Below are positions 43,252 to 50,718 of a DNA stretch of 59,396 nt, in pieces. Position 1 is the first letter of the stretch. Each line of letters begins with the position of its first letter. Made by a program: the position numbers and the translations under genes. This DNA comes from Bdellovibrio sp. (GTDB lineage Bacteria > Bdellovibrionota > Bdellovibrionia > Bdellovibrionales > Bdellovibrionaceae): contig JACMRL010000012.1 of assembly GCA_014376435.1 (NCBI GenBank), positions 1-59,396 of the forward strand, given 5' to 3'. Under the pieces are notes generated by a model. It did no database searches. It saw only the letters and a program-made list of their open reading frames with translations, and was not told the DNA's origin.

Positions 43252-43644
43252 TTAACTGAATCTTTTTTTGTAAGTTTGTTCAATTTTTTCTTTAAGAGCT
43301 TTAGGTGTAAATGGTTTTAGAATATAACTATCTACACCCGCCGCCAAAGCCTCTTTAACCTGCTCAACTTCACCCTCGGCCGTTAGCAGAATAAAAGGTA
43401 ACGATTTAAATTTCTCATCGGCGCGAACAGATTTCAAAAAATCTAGCCCCGTGCAATTAGGCATATTCCAGTCCGAAATAACCAAACCTATATCTGATAA
43501 TTCTCGCAGCTTATTCATGGCAATCTGACCATCTTCGGCTTCCTCGATTGTGACAAAACCTAGCTGCTGCAGGTTTTGCTTGACCATTTTTCTCATGGTT
43601 CTCATGTCATCGACGACCAGTACTTTTGTTTTTGCATCAAACAT
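43252..43644 (-). CDS. CheY-like response regulator
   Basis: 130 residues from ATG 43644. Asp12-Asp13, phospho-acceptor Asp58 (Val-Ile-Ser-Asp-Trp-Asn-Met-Pro), Thr88 (Leu-Leu-Thr-Ala-Glu) and Lys110 (Ile-Leu-Lys-Pro-Phe) are all present, and the Trp-Asn-Met-Pro motif is typical of true CheY. It overlaps the STAS-CheX gene by 8 bases. Longer starts only add residues read from that upstream gene. CheX dephosphorylates CheY-P, so the pair makes functional sense. Confidence 0.93.
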   Translation of the reverse strand: MFDAKTKVLVVDDMRTMRKMVKQNLQQLGFVTIEEAEDGQIAMNKLRELSDIGLVISDWNMPNCTGLDFLKSVRADEKFKSLPFILLTAEGEVEQVKEALAAGVDSYILKPFTPKALKEKIEQTYKKRFS

Positions 43645-44482
43645 GGCTGTGCTCCTCAGTTTTAATAATTTCAATTTCAATATAGAAGATACCAGCTTCA
43701 GTTTCGAATGGAATGACCACTGCCGGCCTAGATCCCGAGTGGCGAATACGTATTCCTTCACCGGTTAAAATAGTTGGTAGTGTCTTCTGAAAGTTATAGC
43801 CTTTTTGATTCAAATCAATTTTTGCTAGCCCGTAAATAATATTTAACAATTCAGAAACAGTATCTTCTATTTCGTTAGTAATAGTTTCATGTTTTTCACT
43901 AAACATATTCTCATAAATTTTTAAAAATACTTTTTGTGAAAAGCAAAGCACAATATTTCCGGTAAAGTGATTCGATGATAAAGCCAGCATACCTGCGATG
44001 GCCACATCTGGAGTTTGCGCTGTTTTAAAGTAGGGCTTTAAAATTTTAACCTTGGTCTGGCACTGAATTTCCAAAGTTTTTTGCGTCGCTAACAAAAAAG
44101 GATTAATGAAATTCACATCTATTTCTAGGCGGGGGGATGCGCCTACTTTAGTGAAACCAGGCACCTCATCCATCGACTTAATGGGGTTGAAAACTTGCAG
44201 CACACCGTCTGAGGATAATTGCAAATGTAAATCTGAAGAAAGATTGATGGAAAATGAATGCTTATGGTTATTCTTCAAACTGGTTTTCAATTGTATAAAT
44301 GCCTGGTAAAAAATATAATTAATTTGCGTTACTTTCGCAAAATCAAATACATAGTGCAAAGAATCTTTTGTAATTAATGTTTTGGCTTCGGAAGCAAAGT
44401 TTTTTATTCCGTCTGCGCCAAGATTAGAATTAAATTTAATAATTACGAACTGACTTTTTTGCTCGACTGAAAATTCACTCAC
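43637..44482 (-). CDS. STAS-CheX fusion (CheY phosphatase family)
   Basis: 281 residues. Residues 1-115 resemble a STAS/anti-sigma-antagonist-like domain (Val-Ile-Ile-Lys-Phe-Asn-Ser-Asn, Val-Phe-Asp-Phe-Ala-Lys-Val, Ile-Phe-Tyr-Gln-Ala-Phe). Residues about 125-281 are a CheX/CheC-like phosphatase domain starting Asn-Pro-Phe-Leu and holding the catalytic Glu211-x2-Asn214 (Glu-Leu-Leu-Asn-Ile-Ile-Tyr-Gly). It would dephosphorylate the coupled CheY. The N-terminal STAS is not part of classical CheX. ATG 44482. Confidence 0.82.
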   Translation of the reverse strand: MSEFSVEQKSQFVIIKFNSNLGADGIKNFASEAKTLITKDSLHYVFDFAKVTQINYIFYQAFIQLKTSLKNNHKHSFSINLSSDLHLQLSSDGVLQVFNPIKSMDEVPGFTKVGASPRLEIDVNFINPFLLATQKTLEIQCQTKVKILKPYFKTAQTPDVAIAGMLALSSNHFTGNIVLCFSQKVFLKIYENMFSEKHETITNEIEDTVSELLNIIYGLAKIDLNQKGYNFQKTLPTILTGEGIRIRHSGSRPAVVIPFETEAGIFYIEIEIIKTEEHSHV

Positions 44483-44637
44483 ATTATAGCCTTCGATGAA
44501 ATTTATATATATTAGCTTACTAGAAACCCAATAATTTATTAGAAGGCTCTACGGCGGCGAAGTAAATAAATATTATTCATTTACTAGCCCTAAGATATGC
44601 GGCATTCATCTACATACTCAATACATCATCAAATTGA

Positions 44638-44972
44638 GGATAGGAAGAATTAAAGCCCTATTAGTCCATCCAATAAAGTATGAATCCCTTAGTCTTGGTT
44701 TTGATTTCGCCAGTTTTAGGATAAAGTTTAAATAAATTTGTCTAATGGTATCGCTTAGGTAATGATTTTTTTGAATTCGTATTGAAAAATTAATTTTTTG
44801 GCAAAGCAGTAGCTGCGCTGGGGCTGATCTCGGCGGCCAGATTGATTATTCTTCGAAGAATTCTTGAGCTGGCCACATGCCTTTGCTGTAAAGCTATGCA
44901 TGCCGCGGCTCGAACATATCGCCTTGATCAGAAATTGGCGGTCCTCGGGCTGACCTCAGTTTTGGTGCAGCT
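44638..44972 (-). repeat. Dispersed IS91-like element end, copy 3 (longest)
   Basis: Matches copy 1 except for a 64-base segment (44756-44819) that copy 1 lacks, and matches copy 4 through TTGAATTCGT at 44780. It continues into the transposase remnant at 44928-45410, tying the repeat to the IS91-like element. Confidence 0.75.
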
Positions 44973-45410
44973 TGTGGCTATGAAGTCTGTTGGCTCTTGT
45001 TGTGAGCCAAGTTCGTAGCTGCCATCGATGAACAGTTGATGGAAAGGAACATTTAAGTTGAGGCTTCCGCTAAAACGCTGAATCAGTGTAACAGCACGTG
45101 ATTTAGCTTTGAGTTTTGCAAGCCCTGCTTTTTTGCGATAGTACTTCGATACGGCAGCGTGCGTGATGTCTAGGGCTTTGGCCATGATTTTTGGTCGCAC
45201 GGCCAAGCACAGTCTAATCTGGAATGGAAAACTGAGCACCCATTGACGAATAGACTGAATCGGCAGGACTGAGTCAACCAAATGGGCAGCTGTTTTGCTC
45301 ATGCGCCTGGCGCCGCAGCTGGTGCAGAATTCGTGGCGCTTGCAACTAAAGGCGATCAAGTGTTCGAACTGACAAGACTGACACTGGGCCCGCAAAAATT
45401 CGTGCGCCAA
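44928..45410 (-). pseudogene. IS91-family transposase, N-terminal remnant
   Basis: Frame of 160 codons with the zinc-ribbon region Phe-Ser-Cys-Lys-Arg-His-Glu-Phe-Cys-Thr-Ser-Cys-Gly-Ala-Arg-Arg-Met, then Thr-Ala-Ala-His-Leu-Val-Asp and Arg-Gln-Trp-Val-Leu-Ser-Phe-Pro, the signature of IS91/IS801 transposases. After about 140 residues it jumps to the element's 3' end in the wrong frame, so the Y2 catalytic core is deleted. Confidence 0.8.
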
Positions 45411-45508
45411 AATCCCACAGCGAAGATACGCATCAAACTGTTTGAACTACTTCATTCTTTGTGTTGCCTATTTTGTCGTAGCCGTAATTACAGGTCTTCT
45501 AACAGATA

Positions 45509-45874
45509 GAATTCATCGAAAAAATCACCGCACGAGTTGGACGAATTCTAAATGCAGACTGTGGCGTCATTCTAAAAAGTCGCAATGGTGAAATAGACAC
45601 CGAAACTCATAACTCCTATTCGCTGAAGTTAAATGAAAAGGAAGCTGCCGTTGCACATTGGAGTTTTCAAAATCAACAAGTGGCTGGGTGGTCGACGGAA
45701 ACACTCGGCGAATCACAATCGCTTTAGTTTCCGCCGAAAGGCATTAACGAAAGCGTTGGCCTGTTTGTTTTTAAACCCACGAAACGAATTAGAAAATTAG
45801 GTACTAAGCAAGAAACACTTCTTTATTCGACTTTGTCTTGGTTTAATTTTTTCACGCTGACTCCTTTTTGTTGA
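45509..45874 (+). pseudogene. kdpD: kdpD fragment (GAF region)
   Basis: One plus-strand frame reads Ala-Arg-Val-Gly-Arg-Ile-Leu-Asn-Ala-Asp, Asn-Glu-Lys-Glu-Ala-Ala-Val-Ala-His-Trp-Ser-Phe-Gln-Asn-Gln-Gln-Val-Ala-Gly and Asn-Glu-Ser-Val-Gly-Leu-Phe-Val-Phe, matching the GAF region of KdpD. A TAG at 45725 interrupts it and the kinase core is absent. The IS91 remnant abuts it on the left, and a kdpE remnant follows, so the kdpDE order is preserved. Confidence 0.65.
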
Positions 45875-45916
45875 AGTCAGTTTGCTCATTTTTTTAAGCG
45901 CGCTCAAATAGGGCTG

Positions 45917-46387
45917 ATGGATCGCTTATATTATACTTACATTATAATTACGGTAACTGACGACGAAACGATAAAGGTTCGATTGCTTGATACGGGTGCC
46001 GATGACTATCGAACGAGGCCATTTGGCCCGCCCAAACTATTGGATAGAGTTCGGGTTGCAATTAGGCACAACGGGTTAGTTGAGGCGACTCCCGTTTTCG
46101 AATCCGGTGATCTGAAAGTAGATTTGAATCTGAAACTGGTTTTAGTATCTGGTGCTCAAGTAAAATTGACGAAGACCGAATGCGAAGTTCTTGCGCGCTT
46201 GGTTCGAAGCCATGGCAAAGTGATTTCGCAGACGCAGCTGCTGAAGCAAATTTGGGGCTCACTTGCGGAGCATGAAACACATTATCTTCGAGTTTATATC
46301 GCTCAGCTTCGGAAGAAGATTGAGGCCAATCCTTCGCAACCAAAGCACATCCTTACTGAGGCTGGCGTTGGATACCGACTTGTCTAA
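45917..46387 (+). pseudogene. kdpE: kdpE fragment (C-terminal receiver and winged helix)
   Basis: Up to 156 codons. It starts inside a receiver domain (Asp-Thr-Gly-Ala-Asp-Asp-Tyr then Arg-Pro-Phe in place of Lys-Pro-Phe) and continues into an intact OmpR-type winged helix (Leu-Thr-Lys-Thr-Glu-Cys-Glu-Val-Leu, Tyr-Leu-Arg-Val-Tyr-Ile-Ala-Gln-Leu-Arg-Lys-Lys, Val-Gly-Tyr-Arg-Leu). The phospho-acceptor half is missing. It could still bind DNA if expressed, but no good ribosome site precedes it. Confidence 0.7.
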
Positions 46388-46706
46388 TAACCGGTGTGTA
46401 GTTGCCCCCGTTTAGACATTACAGCTTCCGCGCATTATTAATTATGTGAACGAAGCACAGATTCAGCTAATTCAAGATTCAAAAGCTTCGAAGTGGCCAA
46501 AAGCGTGCTTTATCCGAATACAAATCTAACGAAGAATTTAGAAGTAGTACTATTATTTTTGGCGGAGGACTTTACTACAACAACTGACCGTGTCTTCTTT
46601 TTCGAGATTTGCCAAGTTTACTAGCCATTTTTTAAAGGAACTTTAAATATTTAAAGAGCAGAACAATCGGTTTATTTCGATTACGGAATCTAATGATGCA
46701 AATTAA

Positions 46707-46856
46707 CCCTTGTATGTAGCAATCTACATAGTTTTCGGAGCAATGGCTCATTTGGAAAGAAAAACGGTCATCAAGATCGTTCGGGCTGGTATGGCTAAAG
46801 GAAAGGGTAAACGCATCGGAGGAATAAAAAAGAAGTATGTGCTTGTTCGATTATGA
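46707..46856 (+). pseudogene. Serine recombinase (resolvase) C-terminal fragment
   Basis: A 49-codon open stretch encodes Phe-Gly-Ala-Met-Ala-His-Leu-Glu-Arg-Lys...Ile-Val-Arg-Ala-Gly-Met-Ala-Lys-Gly-Lys-Gly-Lys-Arg-Ile-Gly-Gly, which matches the E-helix end of resolvase/invertase catalytic domains (FAxFER...RxRAGLxxAxxxGxxxGRP). The catalytic Ser region and HTH are absent. It ends 9 bases before the pcl stop on the other strand. Confidence 0.6.
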
Positions 46857-46864
46857 AGAAGCCA

Positions 46865-48046
46865 TCAGACGCTTCTCACTTTCCCATAGTTTTCAACGAC
46901 GGCTCTTCGGTCGATTTTTCCAGACGACGTCAACGGCCAAGCATCTAGCCAAATAATATGTTGAGGGCGAAAAAACGAAGGCAAGTTGCGAATAGCGGCG
47001 TGAAGCCGAGCCTCTCCTTTTGCGCGGGCCGAATTATTAAATGCAATTCCAATTTCATCCGTAAATTCAAGTTGAACCGGAAAAACTAAGCAATCTAAAT
47101 CTTGTCCAACTTGGATCCGCAAATTATTTTCGATGAGCAATGGTGAAACCGATTCGCCCCGTTTCTTAATGATCCATTTCGTTCGACCTAGATATTGCAA
47201 ACCTGATGAAGTTTTTTGAACTAAATCGCCTGTCTGAAGCCAATCGTCTCCCGATTTGCACCATTGTTTTTGATCTGAATTAAAAGTATGCGACATTTTT
47301 CCTGGTGAACGGAACCAAAGCTGATTGCTGGAATCAATTTTCAATTCAATTCCTTTAAGAGCATGTCCAAGATATTCCGGTAAAAAATTATGCCCCTCTA
47401 ACGAAGTATGACAAAGAATCGGTCCCGCTTCTGTCAGGCCGTAGCCAATCGTATGTTGTACGCCGGGAAGATCGCGCCTCAGGCGCTCGATGTGAGCGGC
47501 GCTAACAATGTCTCCGCCTGTTACAGAGACTCCTTTTAATTGGGGCTGAAAGGAGATCTGCTCGATCATCCGAGGCACCAGTGGTATAAAAACGGGAGAT
47601 GAGCTTTGCGCTAATGCGCTGGCCAGTTGGGTGCGATCAACGAATTCATAGGGCATAGACTTAATCTTTGAATGCAATCCGCAAAGAACTGCGCCAAACG
47701 AATGAAACAGCGGCATTGTAGAAAGAATTCGATGCTCAGAAGTCAGCCGCAAATGGGCGTGGATCGTCTCGACGTTAAAAAGCACCGAAGTACGGTCCAG
47801 TGCACACCACTTTGGCTGCCCAGTAGAGCCTGAGGTAAGTAAAATCAAATGAAAACCGCTCGGCATGGTTTTAGCGAAAGGATGTTCATCCGATACCAAA
47901 TCCTTAAGGTTCTCAGAAGCCGATGAAATTTTTAAATATTCTGGGTTAACGACTACGACCGACTGATCAAGCTGCCAAGCCGCCCATATTTCTTCAAGAA
48001 GGGAAGTTTCATTCCATCCTGCTAGAACTTTTATTTTAGGCGACAT
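46865..48046 (-). CDS. pcl: p-Coumarate:CoA ligase-like AMP-binding enzyme
   Basis: 393 residues. Adenylate-forming motifs: Leu-Thr-Ser-Gly-Ser-Thr-Gly-Gln-Pro-Lys (70-79), Gly-Tyr-Gly-Leu-Thr-Glu-Ala-Gly-Pro, Thr-Gly-Asp-Leu and the catalytic Lys377 in Ser-Gly-Lys-Ile-Asp-Arg. It is about 150 residues shorter than plant-type 4CL, lacking much of the N-terminal region. Last gene of the PYP operon: it would activate p-coumarate (as CoA thioester) for attachment to the PYP cysteine. Start ATG 48046 overlaps the lyase gene by 11 bases. The role is assigned by context plus family. Confidence 0.85.
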   Translation of the reverse strand: MSPKIKVLAGWNETSLLEEIWAAWQLDQSVVVVNPEYLKISSASENLKDLVSDEHPFAKTMPSGFHLILLTSGSTGQPKWCALDRTSVLFNVETIHAHLRLTSEHRILSTMPLFHSFGAVLCGLHSKIKSMPYEFVDRTQLASALAQSSSPVFIPLVPRMIEQISFQPQLKGVSVTGGDIVSAAHIERLRRDLPGVQHTIGYGLTEAGPILCHTSLEGHNFLPEYLGHALKGIELKIDSSNQLWFRSPGKMSHTFNSDQKQWCKSGDDWLQTGDLVQKTSSGLQYLGRTKWIIKKRGESVSPLLIENNLRIQVGQDLDCLVFPVQLEFTDEIGIAFNNSARAKGEARLHAAIRNLPSFFRPQHIIWLDAWPLTSSGKIDRRAVVENYGKVRSV

Positions 48047-49541
48047 GCCTGACCCCTTGAAGCGACAGGGGCATCAAAGCATGAGCCACTGTCTGGATGT
48101 CTAATCGCAAAGATCGGTCTTCGTTTACCAGCGCAGAACGCTCACGAATTTGAGCTTGCCAGTCTTGAATCGCTGATCCCGCTTTTGCATTTGATAATTC
48201 CAGCGCCTGCGCACTCAGAATACTATGAATTGAAACAAGTGTCTCGAGTACAGAAAGTTGGCGAACCAAACGATTCGCCCCATTCATGGCATTGCTGACG
48301 ATATCCTGATTATGAGATTCTGAACTGCGAGATAAAATACCGGTCGGGTGAGCAGCATGGACAATTTCCATTTGTAACGAAGACGCTGTCTGATGAAGCC
48401 CCTTCATTCCATGAAAATAACGTGACTCTTTTTGAATGATAAGATTGGCGGGTAGACCCCGCTCGCCACCTATTAAATGGAAGGTCTGACGTTCGAGAAG
48501 TTCACCTAAACGACTAACTGCTAGTGCCAAGTGATCACTACTTGTCGCCAAGTAACCACCAAAAAAATTTCCTCCGTTGATAATTCCAGCTTTTGGACAA
48601 ACCACTGGATTATCACTTACGCTATTTAGTTCTTCAAAAACCCATTTTTGTGCTTCGTCCAAAGTATCGGAAATCGGTCCCAAAATTTGTGACAAACAAC
48701 GAAGCGAATACTCATCTTGCAAAGGAAGCCCACTCACTTGCGCAGATTGAGCTCCCTGCCATAATTGAGTTAGTGACTCTGCGGTTTTTGCCTGACCCGA
48801 ATGCAATCGAGTGGTGCCTGAACAAATCGTTACAGATTCAGATCGAAGATCGGCACCAAGTGCAAGCTTTGCTGCTGCAATTGATTTTAAACTAGCGCTA
48901 AGTGCTGCACTAAATCTTTCGACAGCAAACGCCATTACAGCCCCGGTAGCACTTAGACCGTTCATAATAGCCAAGCCATCACGATGCAGGAGTGGAAAAG
49001 GTTTAATTCCGTTAGCTGATAAGGCTTCTTTCGAAGTCTTCAGTTTTCCTAAGTGCCAACATTCAACTTCGTCACCCTGAATCAAGCGAGCTAATGGAGC
49101 CATTGTCACCAAATCTCCGCTGGCACCAAGAGCGCCTAAAGTTGGAATGACCGGAGCTATCCCTGTATTAAAAAGTAAGATCATGTATTCTGCAAGTTCT
49201 GGTCTAACTCCAGACAATCCTAGAGAAAGAACCTTGATCCGGGCAATTAAAGCTGCACGGCTCATTTCATAATTTAAAAAATCGCCCTGCGCGCAATCCA
49301 AGTAGCGAGCTAAATCTTGTTGAAGATTTTCAGAGGACGTTTGACTTCGCACGTTGCGGCCAAAGCCGGTGTTAGTTCCGTAGATTTTTGCACCGTCATT
49401 AAGCTCGCTTAAAAAACGTTTATGTGAAGCCGTCATGTTTTCTCGCGCTTGTGAGCTTAGCTCAAGACGTGCGCTGGGGTCGCAGGCAAGTCGCACCAAA
49501 TTTTGCGGTGAGATCATTTCTGCACCAATAATCCAGCTCAT
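48036..49541 (-). CDS. tal: Aromatic amino-acid (probably tyrosine) ammonia-lyase
   Basis: 501 residues, HAL/PAL/TAL family. Catalytic Tyr54 (Ile-Tyr-Gly-Thr-Asn-Thr-Gly-Phe-Gly) and the MIO-forming Ala140-Ser141-Gly142 (Gly-Ala-Leu-Gly-Ala-Ser-Gly-Asp-Leu) are intact. By hand alignment, the selectivity pair His89-Leu90 of Rhodobacter TAL corresponds to Tyr80-Leu81 here, so the sequence alone does not prove tyrosine preference. The PYP and ligase neighbours favour p-coumarate production. ATG 49541 overlaps the upstream stop (ATGA). A histidine ammonia-lyase of the hut pathway is unlikely: no hut genes nearby. Confidence 0.9.
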   Translation of the reverse strand: MSWIIGAEMISPQNLVRLACDPSARLELSSQARENMTASHKRFLSELNDGAKIYGTNTGFGRNVRSQTSSENLQQDLARYLDCAQGDFLNYEMSRAALIARIKVLSLGLSGVRPELAEYMILLFNTGIAPVIPTLGALGASGDLVTMAPLARLIQGDEVECWHLGKLKTSKEALSANGIKPFPLLHRDGLAIMNGLSATGAVMAFAVERFSAALSASLKSIAAAKLALGADLRSESVTICSGTTRLHSGQAKTAESLTQLWQGAQSAQVSGLPLQDEYSLRCLSQILGPISDTLDEAQKWVFEELNSVSDNPVVCPKAGIINGGNFFGGYLATSSDHLALAVSRLGELLERQTFHLIGGERGLPANLIIQKESRYFHGMKGLHQTASSLQMEIVHAAHPTGILSRSSESHNQDIVSNAMNGANRLVRQLSVLETLVSIHSILSAQALELSNAKAGSAIQDWQAQIRERSALVNEDRSLRLDIQTVAHALMPLSLQGVRHVA

Positions 49542-50056
49542 GTCTGGCTCCCTTCACTGCAAAGTACCTCGGACATAAATGTTTCACCTGAAAAAATCAT
49601 CCAATCGCAGTGATTTTCATTTCCGGCGCCCACGCAACGAGGATGGTCTTTCAGCCGCTGAAAAAAATTCTGGCTTTCTTCGCTTACATCTAAAATATGC
49701 AAATCACAGTTCTTTAAAATCGACCAGCTCAATAATTGGATCGCAAATTTAGGCGCCATGTTTTTTTTTAATTTTATGACAGCGCAGGTTGAAGAATGTG
49801 CTGACGAAAAATTAACTGTTACTTGGCTTTGTTCGATTTCTGCATGAATCCAACCGGGTAAAGAAGAAAAAATACTTTCTGCATCTTCAATTGGATCGGA
49901 TGAAGTCGGCTCAGTATGGCTTTTAGAAGCTAATTTTAGTCCAAGGCTTGACCAAAGTAAATAGTCAGCCCGATGAGCATTAACTGTGACCACGAAGTCA
50001 CAGTTTTGCTTCCAGCGATTTTTAAATATTTCAGAAAAGCTTATGGGGCTAACCAC
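49538..50056 (-). CDS. Orphan 172-residue protein of the PYP operon
   Basis: No recognised family. Soluble, mixed alpha/beta, with about six cysteines (Gln-Asn-Cys-Asp, Ser-Thr-Cys-Ala, Lys-Asn-Cys-Asp, Arg-Cys-Val, His-Cys-Asp, Leu-Cys-Ser) and no signal peptide or membrane helix. It lies 3 bases after pyp and overlaps the lyase start by 4 bases, so it is made with them. Candidate roles are chromophore transfer to the PYP cysteine, PYP binding, or a thioesterase-like step; none is shown by motifs. Confidence 0.7.
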   Translation of the reverse strand: MVSPISFSEIFKNRWKQNCDFVVTVNAHRADYLLWSSLGLKLASKSHTEPTSSDPIEDAESIFSSLPGWIHAEIEQSQVTVNFSSAHSSTCAVIKLKKNMAPKFAIQLLSWSILKNCDLHILDVSEESQNFFQRLKDHPRCVGAGNENHCDWMIFSGETFMSEVLCSEGSQT

Positions 50057-50059
50057 AAA

Positions 50060-50707
50060 TTATCTTCTTTTTACAAAAATAAAATTACGAGCGCTCTGTG
50101 TATCCCGGTAAAGGTGAATTGTCACCGGCGTAGGTTTCATTTTATAAGTGAAGGTGTAGTTAAATTTTTTATCCATATTTCCCAACTGCACCCCGGTCTT
50201 AAAAGTACCCATGAACAAGCGGTTATTCGTACACGGCGCAACCTGGATGAAGAAATTTTTTCCAACAGCATTGCTGAGAGCAACACCCGCCAGATCACTT
50301 TCGTATTTATTATAAATTTTAATGGCACCGGTGTCATCGACTTCGACAATTCCGACTTCGGTTGTAGCATCGGCTGCTTCTTGACTTAACCCACTGATGT
50401 TTGCAAAGACATTGCCCGGAATCAATCCATGGTCGGCTACTGGACCACCACCGCTCGTTTGCATTCTGGTTATGCGCTCTTGCATAGTTACGACCATATC
50501 AGTCAATGACCGCACCGTATGATTTGGAAATTTCGAAGTCATGTATTCGATTTCTGCGTAAAGATCTGAAAGTTGCTCTGATAAACTTTGGACTTCAGAT
50601 TCATCCGTACCGACTTGTTTTTGTAAAGGTGTGACGCTTGCTGGTTCCACCAGTGTTACATTGCTTGTTTGCGATTCTCTTAAACTTGCTTCAAAGGCAT
50701 TTTTCAT
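50060..50707 (-). CDS. pyp: Photoactive yellow protein with 90-residue N-terminal extension
   Basis: 215 residues. Residues 91-215 align without gaps to the 125-residue Halorhodospira PYP (offset 90). Cys159 equals Cys69, the p-coumaroyl attachment site (Val-Ala-Pro-Cys-Thr). Tyr132 and Glu136 equal Tyr42 and Glu46, which hydrogen-bond the chromophore; Tyr188 and Met190 equal Tyr98 and Met100. Thr50 is replaced by Ala140 and Arg52 by Val142, so the absorption and photocycle may be tuned. Residues 38-83 of the extension look like a helical coiled coil, possibly for binding the upstream kinase. It follows the CheA-like gene by 11 bases. Confidence 0.96.
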   Translation of the reverse strand: MKNAFEASLRESQTSNVTLVEPASVTPLQKQVGTDESEVQSLSEQLSDLYAEIEYMTSKFPNHTVRSLTDMVVTMQERITRMQTSGGGPVADHGLIPGNVFANISGLSQEAADATTEVGIVEVDDTGAIKIYNKYESDLAGVALSNAVGKNFFIQVAPCTNNRLFMGTFKTGVQLGNMDKKFNYTFTYKMKPTPVTIHLYRDTQSARNFIFVKRR

Positions 50708-50718
50708 ACGTTTCTCCG

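Noticed and set aside
45282..45509. Plus-strand 75-codon frame
   Set aside because: It is antisense to the zinc-ribbon part of the transposase remnant, which has clear family signatures.
48036..49541. Histidine ammonia-lyase of the histidine-utilisation pathway
   Set aside because: No hutU, hutI or hutG nearby; the operon includes pyp and an aromatic-acid ligase.
50060..50707. Calling the PYP gene a generic PAS-domain protein
   Set aside because: The gap-free match to PYP with Cys69, Tyr42 and Glu46 equivalents and the lyase/ligase neighbours are specific.
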